Positions 1 to 11,700 of a stretch of DNA of 64,000 nucleotides are shown in pieces. The stretch comes from Arcuatula senhousia (Eukaryota; Mollusca; Bivalvia; Mytilida; Mytilidae). A program made the position numbers and the translations under genes. Numbering within the stretch: the stretch's first letter is position 1; each line of letters opens with the position of its first letter. The notes under the pieces are model-generated. The model ran no database searches, was not told where the DNA came from, and saw nothing but the letters and a program-made list of their open reading frames with translations. The stretch is taken from NCBI GenBank assembly GCA_963971305.1, contig OZ020303.1, forward strand, positions 65,162,867 through 65,226,866. The letters run 5' to 3'.

Positions 1-145
1 CCATTATCTTCTAGTGGTAATGAGAGTGAAATCAGGTGCTCCTGAAGAGTAGGCAGTTCCTGCTTGCTTTATATATAGCACAGCAGTCACATTGCCAACC
101 TTTCTGGTAAAGGAAGAAAAACAAAACCCTATGACAAACCGACAA
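1..145 (+). repeat. Copy of a mytilid-type dispersed repeat (family A)
   Basis: The text CAGGTGCTC-x-GAAGAGTA-GCAGTTCCTG, then TATAGCACA, CCAAC and AAAACAAAACCCTATGACAAA matches the reverse complement of about 46330-46450 in the same order, and in part 63655-63720. It probably continues beyond the window edge. Confidence 0.55.
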
Positions 146-2204
146 ACCAACATCTGCACTCATCTGACAATTGGATTGATATATCTTGACAAGTGAAAAA
201 AATATGAAATAGGCAGCAAACAGCATAATGGCACACTTCAACTTTTTGTTTTCTATATCTTCAACACTCAATGTACATTTTGCCAATGTAACTTTATGTA
301 ATGCATTTGATAACTGACCAACCAATTTCCAGACTCTCTCTACTAGAAGTTAACCTGCATTGACACTAACACTTTGACTTTGGTAATAAATTTCCAGCTA
401 AAATATACAAAGTTAAAAAATCCTTATGTATTCTACTAAGCATAGGTTAGCTTTAAGTTTGCACTGACACCACATTAAATACTTTACAAAGGATGAGTGG
501 CAATAAGACCAATTTTTGGCCCAAGATTTAGCAAGAAATTAAAACTGAGCATACAGGTGCCTTGAGATGCTGAAACAGTGATAAGTTATTAGGCTAAAAG
601 AAAATTATAAGCTTATGCCATATCAGTTAAGCTTTCATGCCAATCAGTTAACTCAAAAGGCTGTATATAAAAGAAATTGTCCTAATTTCATTGATTTTTG
701 CTGATTTTCACACACTTTTTGGTGCGAAAGAAGGTGGGCGCATCAAAACAACAACTTCATACTTGGCAAAAATGTGTAAAATGATGAAATCCATCATTTC
801 TGAAAGTTTGGAGTTGTTGTTTTCATGCGCCCAATGTTTTCTTAAGGAAAATATGCACTGAAACCTTTCAAAATTGCAGATTTTCTTCATTTTGTTCAAT
901 AAGACCACTAAATATGATGTCATAATTACGTCACAATGAACCAAATTTGCCTTATTTAATTGATGTGTTTTCTTTGTAACAACATATAAGCTTATATTTC
1001 TTATAAATATCATAACATTTGAACCAACTTCATTTTCTGGGCCAATTATGGGTCTTGATGCCACTCAACCTTTATACTGTACTCTTCATTTTCTTTTTTT
1101 ATTTTAGGCTTAAAATTTTGGCCTGAGTGTCTCTGATGATAGAATTTATTGAGCATGATGAGATGTAGAAAACCTGTACCTGACACAATTTTGCATATAT
1201 CAGCAATAACGTGACTGTTGCATGAATTGAGGCAGTTTAAAAACATTCTCCTGAACCTTCCTTGTAATTTTGCAATTTGCAAAAATAGTCTCAAAGAAGG
1301 ATTCTAACTGCTTCAAAGGAAACTTATCATGCCCATTACATAAAGGTAAAAACATAATTACCAAACTTGGAGGATCAATCTCAATTTCCAAAAGAAAAGA
1401 CAAAACATGAAAGGCATACTGGAATAAAAAGCTTCGCCGAGCGCAGCATGATACGACCGCAACATGTTGAACCCTATACGTTTTAGGCCCAATATGGATA
1501 GTGGATTGTTCTGGACACATGCAGCCCATGGTGGACTGACAAACGTTTTTGACACATGCAGCTTTTGGTGGACTTTCCACTAACATTTTAAAAGCCTATT
1601 GTGGATTGATGAAGTTTGATAACTGGAATTTTTTGGTGAAGTTTGAACAAGTACATGTAAAACAGTTTCAATTTTGGCCTATTATTACATAGTAGGTGAT
1701 AAAATTGGACCAAAAATAAAAAAGTTGATTTTATGGGCGTGGCCTGTCTTTAGCCCCCTGTAGCAATGTAATGGAGAAATACATATCAAAATCATTGACA
1801 CATTTAGTAGACAGAATTTTATGAGCACTTCAACAAAAAAAGAATTTTCAAAATTGAATGAATAATGAACATTCTACAACAGTTTTGTCAATACACCCAT
1901 TTTAGCCCCTTGGCCCTTTTTTCTAAAACAGTAGGGACCACAAACCCCAAATACAAAACAAACATTCCTAAAGTAGATATAATCATCATATTTAAACTTC
2001 ATAACAATTGGCTGGCCCACTACAACTTAATATTGGTAAAAAACTATTTGCCTGGACAAACTTTTATAAAAGGCGATTTTGGCCCCTTTGACCCCTAATT
2101 TCTCGAAAACAGTATGAGATATTGCAAATCTGATTTAAAAACGCAGGCAGGGATTTTTACAAGGATTCCAATGAAAAAAAGATTTTGAAAATCAGACCAC
2201 AAAT

Positions 2205-3397
2205 AAACAAGAGGCTCCCAGGAGCCTGAATCGCTCACCTGGTCTTGATGTCAACCCTATGAAGACTTTTGTAGAGCTAAATGAGCTGAATGTTTAAGCA
2301 AGCAAATTGAGCTTTTCTCTATCTGCAATAGTTTTCATTCTATAGGCCAAAAACACTATTTTTCGCCTTTAAGGGGCTGTTACCCCTATAAGAGGTCATC
2401 AGACAACTTAAACCCTATGGAGACTTTTGTAGCGCTAAATGAGCTGAACATTTAAGCAAGCAACAGCTTTTCTTTATCTACATTAGTTTTCATTCTATAG
2501 GCCAAAAACTTTCAAAAACGCTATTTTTCACCTTTAAGGGGCTGTAACCCCTATAAGGGATCATCTGACAACTTTGACCTTTGGAGACTTCAGTAGAGCT
2601 AAATGAGCTGAACATTTAAGCAAGCAACAGCTTTTCTCTATCTGCAATAGTTTTCATTCTATAGGCCAAAAACACTATTTTTCGCCTTTAAGGGGCTTAA
2701 ACCCCTATAAAGGGTCATCTGACAACTTTGACCCCATAGAGACTTTTGTAGAGCTAAATGGGATGAACATTTTAGCAAGCAACAGCTTTTCTCTATCTGC
2801 AATAATTTTCATTCTACAGGCCAAAAACACTATTTTTCGCTTTTAAGGGGCTGTTACCCCTATAAGGGGTCATCTGACAACTTCGACCCTACGGAGACTT
2901 TTGCAGAGCTAAATGAGCTGAACATTTGTGCAAGCAACAGCTTATCTCTATCTACAATTGTTTTCATTCTATAGGCCAAAAACATGCAAAAACGCTTTTT
3001 TTCACCTTTAAGGGGCCGCAACCCCTATAAGGGGTCATCTGACAACTTTGACTCAATGGAGACTTTTGTAGAGCTTTTGATGCTGAAGCAGTAGGGTGGC
3101 ATCAGATTTCATCTATCTCTTATACTTTTTGATTTACAAGCCAAAAACAGTAGTCTGACCCCCCTGGTCTATTTTTAGTAACGGCAGCCATGTTGTTTGG
3201 ACGGCGGTCACCTTTTGTGCAATCTTGGTAGAGGACATCCCATAGATGAAGTGTGCAAAGTTTCAAAGCAATCCCTTCAGTCGTTTCGGAGGAGAAGATT
3301 ATCAAAGAAAAGTTAACGACGACGACGACGGACGACGACGAGGACGGACGCCAAGTGATGGCAATAGCTCACATGGACCTTCGGTCCAGGTGAGCTA
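2205..3397. mobile_element. Dispersed tandem-repeat element (155-165 bp core x5) inserted in the outer element
   Basis: Anchor GTAGAGCTAAATGAGCTGAA (variants) starts at 2271, 2429, 2593, 2748, 2903 and 3068, so five core units of 155-165 bp. Each carries the same CTATCTGCAATAGTTTTCATT and AAGGGGCTGTTACCCCTATA-type text. The array is preceded by AGGCTCCCAGGAGCCT and a CGCTCACCTGG box, and followed by a GAC-rich tract and a terminal hairpin AGCTCAC-ATGGACC-TTC-GGTCC-AGGTGAGCT (3367-3397). The plan resembles bivalve pearl-type or Helitron-like dispersed tandem repeats; that family label is from memory and not tested. Confidence 0.6.
2271..3067. repeat. Tandem array, five ~160 bp units
   Basis: Core array of the inserted element. 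Units are diverged at many positions (for example AAATGAGCTG versus AAATGGGATG), so it is not a recent expansion. Confidence 0.75.
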
Positions 3398-3999
3398 AAA
3401 AGTCGATTTTTTGGGTGTGGCCCCTTTTTGACCCCCTATAGCAATGTAATGGTACAAGATACATCAAAGGTAATGTTACATTTTGTTGACAGAATTTATT
3501 GAGGAATACAATAAAAAAAGAATGATCAAAATCGGATGAAAATTAAACATTCTACAGACGTTTTGTCAATACACCTGTTTTAGCCCCTTTTGGCCCTTTT
3601 TTCTAAAACGGTAGGGGCCAGAAACCCCAAATGCAATACCAACCTTCCTTTAGTGGTAATAAACATCATATCAAAGTTTAATAATAATAGGTTAACTACA
3701 ACTAAAGTTATCACACGGAAACCAAAGTGTCTACAGACGACGACGACGACAACGACAACGACGACATCGCCATAACATAATACGATCGCAAAAAATTTGC
3801 GGTCGTATAAAAATTGAAGATTGCAATGGCCCTGATTTGGTACAGGCAACATGTTAAAGTCCTCTGTAAGTAAGGGCTCAATAGGGCTTAAATTGCATAC
3901 TTTAACTTCAGCCCACTGGATCAACAATAACACTAGAATTGTGATCGGCCTTGAAAATTGAAAATTGAAGCGGCATGCATTTATAAGTATTTGGTAAGC

Positions 4000-6900
4000 A
4001 GGAAGTACATTATAAATAAGTTGTTTTACAGCATACTATATTGTAGGATGAGATCCAATAATAAAGATAAACAATGAAGATATTTTGTGTCATTTTATTT
4101 TTTGGTGAAATGAATTGTCTACACATGATTCATGGTGACTCAAAATATACAAAACAGAAACATTAACATGGTAACATTTAAAATGAAAATGGGACAACTT
4201 ATCATGGACAATAACTTGGTTCAAACAAAGTATCAATATGAGATTCTGGTCATAAGTCTGGTAAACATAACATGTTAAGCATTTGGTAAAAGTTCTGAAA
4301 TAGAATTATCAAAAAGAAGTTAAGTAATTTTAAGTTCAAGCAAAGTAAAAACCACATCCATACTGGGTTCTGGTAAAATATAAATGCATGTTTACTTGAT
4401 TATGAAGATATTAAATAATTTACAATCCAAAACTTCATTGTTTATTACACAAACAGCATAAAAAGTAATTCCTTTTTTTTAAACTATTTTTTTGTTGTTG
4501 ATTATTTTGGTTTGTATGAATTTTATCACAGATTTTATAAATGCTGAGTTTAACATACAAGAGAGATTTGGATGTACAATATTCCCATCTTTGCTTACTC
4601 TTTTTAACTGATCAACATTTTGTTTTGGGGTTATAAAATCTAAGAACTAAAGGTTTATAGTTTATAAATTAATCTATAGTTTATACAAGAAAGCTAAATT
4701 ATATCAATTTTATTGCACATATCACTTATTTTTAAGATTGAAATATTGCACATTTTATAATACTAGTCATGATTTGTCTAGAGATTTCAAGTATTATGCA
4801 CAAAAACTTGATATTCATTACATTTTTGTTTTAATAGACTTGCTACAAGTCCCTTTCTAATCATAATTATTTTTTAATTAAAAAAATATATTAAAGGGCC
4901 ATTTAGTATCAAAGGGAAATGTCTCTCCAGCATATTTCTTATCAGTGGAATATAATATCTTAACTAGAAAATGGTTCTTTAGAGAGGGACTTGCAGAAAG
5001 TCTATTGTATTAATTGTGAATACTTTATTCAGCAAGGGATTAAATTGTTCTTCATCAATGACTTGAACTAACCATATCAAAAAGAAAGAGTTTTTAGAAA
5101 AACAAATGAACCATTTATATGAAATACATAACTTCTTCCCTTGAAAGAAATTTTAATAGGAAATTCTGAAATGTGACATTTTACTACATTTTAAGCCATC
5201 TTGCTATGCTTTGTTTCACAATATACAAACATAGAAACAAAAAATGACAAAAGAATATTACAATTTTGATTCAGTATACCCTTATCATCTGATACAAATA
5301 ACAATTCTATTTAGCAGGTTTTCTGGTCGGTGTAAAATTTGTAAATATTTAAAAGAATAGAGTATAACATTTATTTCTAAAAATTCAAAGCTTTACTTTT
5401 ACATTGATTACATTTAGTAACGTGTGCAAACCACGAAAATAAAAATTCAATGAAATGTCTTTTTTTGAGAAACCACAAAAATTTATACAAATGAAAATAA
5501 ATGAATTCACATTATTATATAGATATAGATGAAATATCATGTGTCAAATAATGCTATGGGATTCAATTCGTGCACAGAACAAGTTGCGCACATTTTTGAA
5601 TCCCGGCATTATTAGACACTTGTAACATTAAAATTGATATTCACCATCCCTCAATATTATTACTTATTACTGTAAGTATTAATGTGAAATTCAGATATGC
5701 AGTCTGAGGTCAACTACTTAAATTATGCCAATATTTGCACCATAAAAAAACCTGGTAATAGTTCTTCTTGCATTGAAAAAAATATAGAATTGCATTAGTT
5801 ACAATGACTATGGACCTGAATATCTTATAAATGCTGTGCAAAATTAACATGTAACACAAAAGGGCAACAATAACTCATAAAGAAAGTAAATCTCATAGAA
5901 CATATTTGGCACAAAATATTTTTTTTCCTAATGAGTTATGTCCCTTGTTGGACAAAAAATGGAATGGAATTTCATAGATACACAAAATATACATATATAA
6001 ATAGTACATTTTTTTTACTCAAGTCATAAACATTTATACTATTCACAAAGTTCAAAGTTGAAAGCTCTCGATAAACCACTTTTTCTCATGGGCACCAAAC
6101 TTAAAACCACATGTTTGACCTTTTACATGTATATCCATTCGATAATATAGAGCATACTTTAAAATACATCTGATTAACTTTTCAGTCAAATTGAACTGGC
6201 CCTCAAACTTCAAAGAAATGAAATATAATTTAATAATGAAGTGTATTTATGTTCTATATAAAAAGGTTTTTCTTTCAAGATATCTCAATCAAATTTTGCT
6301 CAGAAAAGATAAAGAAAATGATGTGTGTGACACTTCTAAAAGCATTAAGAATTAGAGTCGAAATGATAGTTTATACAAAAATTATCATGACTATTTATAA
6401 TAATCATATTCTGAACCCTGCTTTTCAAATTGAAACTGAAGTTAAATACTTGACAAATGTACATTAATGTTTTTTAACCAAAAACTTAAATTATAATTAA
6501 CATGAAATTTATTATCATATTCTATGAGTATTTTAATATCGATTCATTGTATATCACACACACACAGACATACAATAAAATCCTTACGCACATCATCACC
6601 CACACATCAATTTTACAAAAATGTACAACAATACCATATATACAAATTATTAAAAATCTAATAAAACTCTAAATAAAATTTAAAACAAAAATATTATGCA
6701 TTAACAACTCAGAGATAACTTGTACCTTTGTTTAGGTAGCATGCAGCCAATATACCATATAGCTGTAAATTTTCAGGAGGTTCTAATTTTTTCTTAATTT
6801 GCGAGGTCCGAAGAATGCTAATTTTATGTACTCTGTATTTAATTGACTCTAGATTTTGTAAAAATGAAAAAATAAGACCGCCAAATTTATACACCCCCCT

Positions 6901-7889
6901 TTGGAAACAAATCAGGGAATTTGCAATTTGTAAAATTACCCGCTATATGGTAGATTTATCACGCTTTCATAAATGTATCGAATTCCATTTGTAAAAACAA
7001 GCAGATGTGCGTCCAAAGACACTGATTGCCCACTCATCATATATTTGTTGGCGTATTGCATATGACTTGTCTTAGTTTGATTAATCAGGGTATAAACTTG
7101 CATGAAGTTCCAACACATGGTTTCAAAGAAAATCAAACTTTTGTTGTCGGGTCAGAAAAAATTTCTGAAGTAACATGTGGGGCATTTTTTTTAAAAGTTA
7201 CAAAATACATGTAAAGGGTTTGTTATTTGTAGAAGAAAAGAAGAATCCTAAATATTTTCTTTAGAGACATGTATTGCTTATTAACTAAATTTTTAAAAAA
7301 AATTTACGTACAACTGAGAAAATTAACAAGTAGTTTGAGCATCCTTAATCATTAACAAATACATCAATTTTCTGTAACAAATATTCTGTTTTCCCAGTTC
7401 TATGTAATAAAACAGATATTACATCAATCAATCTAATACTAAATGTACAAAACTGAATGCCTATATCTAAGGAGAACTCATTTTTCTAACCAATGACGGA
7501 TTCACTCCACACCAATTTACAACACTTATGTTCTATTTTTAGAACATTTGATATGACTTGATCATGTGACTAGAGCTATTTATATACATTCACAACCTGG
7601 TGTGGGTCATATACAAAATAAAAAATAGACAATATGGCACAGATGAGCAAAATAAGCAGGTATAAACAGACTAAAATATTCGGGTGGTGGTTCTAGTATG
7701 CCATTTACATCTAATATCATACTGTATGTCGATTTGTATTTTTAAATCATTAAAATTTTGAAACAGAATGAATAATTTGATTTTTTTTTCAATTTTCATA
7801 TAGAACAAGAAGTCCCGTGGCACTAAGCCCTACATATATTTTGGTCACAAGGAAGAGTTTCTTCCCTTATATTCTATTGTAATCTCTTA
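4000..7889. other. Non-repetitive AT-rich stretch downstream of the gene
   Basis: No coding exon, RNA gene or complete repeat was recognised. It may be partly long 3' UTR. Small items are a CA-rich microsatellite (6556-6570), a decayed end of the TACTGTGG element (about 5426-5508), and a solo end of the CGGGTAAATTTCGC element (about 6920-6953). Confidence 0.4.
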
Positions 7890-8638
7890 AATGACTTGCC
7901 ATGGACTTTATTAACTTTTCACACTTCAAGTATAAATTGTCATGGGTTGAGTCTATAGGATTATGCAAAACTAGTTGTTTTAGAGCTCATAGTCTTTATG
8001 CTCAAAATATATTTAAAGTAAAATTGAATATGAGTCATAAAAAGTTTTGAACTTTTAAACATTGATCATAAAGTGCTTTATAAGCTAATGAGTGAATGGG
8101 ACTACACATTGTGACTATTTTACTTAATTGTTCTTTTAGATATGTAAAATTAACATATTTTCTTGATTCTTTGCTGAACTTATCAGAGTAAAGTTATCTC
8201 TGTTGGCATATCACAAATAAATGACTCTCATCTTCACTGACATCTGTACATGAATACTGAGCATCTCTGTCACCATGGTAACTGACTAGAATATAGCACT
8301 GTCACATTTCCGTCAGGAAAATAAAGTAAGTCTCACTAACAACTGGTTATCTTCCAACTGAACTGGATTCAAGACTTCTGTATCTTGAACATACATCAAA
8401 TGTCTTTAAACTGTCCTAGCAGCTGAATGCAGTATTAAGTTTTGAAAATTTGAAAAATTCTTTATCTTGTTAAAAATCACAACCTTTCAACAACAGAATG
8501 AACAGTTGTTGGTCTGTAGATTCAACATTAAACTATCCATTCCAAGAAAAGTAGTCTTTACTCCTAACATTTGGAATATTGGAGTAACATTCAATCACAA
8601 CCATAAAGTGTCCACAGTAAAAATGATATGGCAAGATG
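7890..8638 (-). other. Minimal 3' UTR to first poly(A) signal
   Basis: The first AATAAA on the minus strand after the stop is at 7907-7912 (TTTATT on the plus strand), about 730 nt downstream. A longer 3' UTR is possible because the DNA down to about 4080 is free of recognised repeats and has another AATAAA near 4094-4099. Which signal is used cannot be told from sequence. Confidence 0.3.
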
Positions 8639-8790
8639 CTATCGTTGGAAGACGGTGAGTATCGTTAAAACAATCGTCAATAGCATACACATTGTACATA
8701 AATGACTGTTTGACGCTATATTTTCATATCTGTTTTCATAATATCTATTCCTTCGTGGCTCTGTATCATAAACTTTCTGTGCACCATCAC
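8639..8790 (-). CDS. nrg: Coding exon 11: terminal exon with GPI-signal-like hydrophobic tail
   Basis: Residues 631-680 and a TAG stop (8639-8641). A polar, basic and tyrosine-rich linker (PRRNRYYENRYEN) leads to small residues IASNS (655-659, candidate attachment site S657, N658 or S659) and an 18-residue uncharged stretch rich in Leu, Ile, Thr and Val (661-678), with only Q-R after it. That is the layout of a GPI-attachment signal; the alternative is a membrane anchor with a two-residue tail. No cytoplasmic domain is encoded and no FIGQY-like sequence was seen on the minus strand below 8639. Acceptor CATTTCAG. Confidence 0.78.
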
Positions 8791-11700
8791 CTGAAATGAA
8801 AAGAAAAACATGTCAAACAACTCTAAAATAGGTATAATAGGGCAGGAAATTATTTGCACCAAAATTTGGGAGTGAGGTTTTCAGTCTTTAAGCATTTTTT
8901 GTCTCGCCTGCGACGAATGTCGCAAAAGGCGAGACTTAGGTATGGTGATTCCGGCGACGGCGGCGACGGCGGCGGCGGCGGCGGCGGCGGCGTCCACAAT
9001 TGGTTAAAGTTTTTGCTTAAGTCTGTTTTGTGTGAACTAGTTATGTTACACCATTGATATTTGGTATGCAGTTGCATCAGCATCAGTACAGATCAGTTTT
9101 AAAAGGATTTCACCTGTATGCTCCTGCAGTCACGGTCTACTGACTTTGAAATTTTACACTGATTTGGCCGAGGTTAACCTTTTTTCTTAAGTCTGTTTAA
9201 CATGAAGCAGTTATGTTACACCATTGATATTTGGTATGCAGTTGCATCAGCATCAGTACAGATCAGTTTTAAAAGGATTTCACCTGTATGCTCCTGCAGT
9301 CACGGTCTACTGACTTTGAAATTTTTCACTGATTTGGCCGAGGTTAACCTTTTTTCTTAAGTCTGTTTAACATGAAGCAGTTATGGTACATCATTGATAT
9401 TTGGTATGCAGTTGCATTGGCATCAGTACAGATCAATTTCAAAAGTATTTTATCTGTATGATCCTGCAGTCACGGTCTACTGACTTTTAGATTTTACACT
9501 TTTTAACTTTTTACTTATGTCACAAGTGTTTTTTATAAAGCAGTTATGGTTCACCATTTATATTTGGTATGCAGCTGTTTAAGCATTAGTTAAGATCAGT
9601 TTAAGGAGGATTTTTACTTCATTTTATACTGTGTCCAGTTGCGACAGGCGAGACATGTCTCTGTGTTAACAGTTTATTTGCAATATTAATTTGTTTAAAC
9701 ATTTTAAAATTTTCTTCTTAAAATAAAGTTTTTACTCAAGGACATTTTTACCAAAATAACACAAAAATGAAAATGAACCCCATGTTTACCAAAGGAATAC
9801 ACATTACAGAATTTTAAAGATTCTTAGAAAAATGTTAAATATTACATAAGAGTTTGTCAAGGTTGAAAAATAAATTAATAGATTTGTGGAACCTATCTAA
9901 CCTTACATATGACTCTTAACATCATCACAAATTTAAGTCAGTCTTACCATAAGAATTATCAGTAAACACAGGATAGTTTTTACTGTAGGATATCTGGCCC
10001 TGTACATTCATGGCTACCAGTCGTACTTGGTATTTAGTATTAGGAGATAAACTATCCAGAACCTGCCAAGATTTCTGTATCTGTGGGTCAGATCTCTGCC
10101 AATCCTCTTCTCCTGAAAAAATAGGAGGAAATTAACACTGTGAGGAAGTGTTTTAGACAAAATAAGTTGAATTATTTCCCCCTGAATAATACATTAATAA
10201 GAGTTATTAAAATAGTGTTTTCTGTGACACAAATAAAATGCGAGAATCTGAGGAGTTTGTCATAGCAAGGCTGCTATTACTCTTGTTTTAATTCATAATA
10301 ATATGAATATAAAATGAGTTTTCTTTCTCATATACACCATTACATCTATCTAAACTTTATTTTCAATTTTACATCATTATTGCATTGCTACCTTAGATTT
10401 GAGACTAGCTTTACCTTCTCTTTTATATTCCAGAAAGTATTGTACATCATTTCGTAAATGATCAGAATTCCAGGTAATGTTGAAGCTGGTTCCGTCAACA
10501 GGTGAAACATAGGGATGAGGTATACCAGGTCCTAAAAACAGTATGCTGAAAGTTATTCACTAGAACATAGTTCAAAATACTTGGATTACTTTAGAATAAT
10601 TATTCTATATGTACAATAAAAATATTGTTTTCACTTTATTTTCTAATCTTGAGATGTACCCCATTGATGAATCTGTATGGTGTTGGTAACAAATTACATA
10701 CAGAAATACACTAGACCTTAACTTGTTTTATAGTACATTTAATGCTCTTTTTAACACATTTGGGCTATAAAGCGCTGTCAGTTTAAGTGGTGGAAAAAAA
10801 AAGAAAATTGGAACATTCAGAGCTAGAGGAAACCTTGTCCTTGTGAAGTACCTAATTGGATACACTGCAAGGTGTGAAAACCCTTTTTGTTAATTTCAAA
10901 GCAGGTATCTACCGGGGTAACTCTCACACCAAATGGTAATTGACCAAGGCCCTCTTTAATATATAGACTTACTAGATGTTGTTGTCTCTACATCAATGTA
11001 GCTTGGTTCCCCTCTTCCTGTCTTGGTCCTTGCCCATACCAAGAATCTGTAGGAGTGGTCAGGTTCCAGTCCATTGATTGTAGCCAAAAGTATTGACGGA
11101 TTAGATATCCCAGGGTTCAGTAAGATAACAGCATCAACTTGAGATCCTCTGACTGAAAAAAAAAATTTGGGGGGTATAAATGTTACAAAGATAAAACTTA
11201 CTTGTCATGATATTTCTTATTAATCTCACTATGAAAATTGAAGTATATATTGTAAGCTATAGAAAATTCCTTATGTGGTTAATTTTTTAACACTAAAAAA
11301 AATTCCAAATAACTATGAAGTAAAAATAATGAAAAATGGATCTAAAGTTGCAGCATTCTAAATGTACCTCTATTTGTGCATGGGTATCAATATTCTAATG
11401 GGCAGTATTTTCATGTTCTAGGATTCATGTTTAAGACAACTGCTCTATTAAGATAATCCATTAAGATAAATGAAAATTTTTACTGTTGAGAACCATTTTT
11501 GAGGTTTAAATGATATTCAAGAGTTTCATTTGAGAATCAGTCTAGTTACAGTCTTACTAGGTTGATATCCTATATCATATCCAAGCAACACCCCATTTGG
11601 CTCATCTGGGGGCCTCCATTTTAACTTGACATGTTTTGCTCCAAGTCTGTGAACATGAAGATGTAAAACAGGTCCTGGCACTACAAATAAAGCAATGATA

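Larger units (their letters stand above)
1449..3809. mobile_element. Outer repeat element with terminal inverted repeats, interrupted by a second element
   Basis: ATACGACCGCAA near 1450 is matched in inverse by TTTGCGGTCGTAT near 3797-3809; the right end also forms a local hairpin with TACGATCGCAAA at 3781-3792. Between them, two diverged copies of one unit occur (about 1725-2030 and 3405-3690), sharing CATTCTACA-A-CGTTTTGTCAATACACC-like text and the CCCTTTTTTCTAAAACRGTAGGG segment. It ends in GAC-repeat DNA (3735-3765). No transposase ORF was seen, so it is non-autonomous. Confidence 0.55.

Noticed and set aside
2205..3397. Confident Helitron assignment for the inserted element
   Set aside because: The 3' fold-back followed by CTAA fits, but the expected T after the end and a clear TC start were not seen.
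3580..3933. 117-codon minus-strand ORF with a long poly-valine run
   Set aside because: The valines come from the GAC repeat at the end of the outer element.
8850..9083. Poly-proline/poly-glycine ORFs on both strands
   Set aside because: Translation of the GGC tract of the tandem-repeat element; no other coding evidence.
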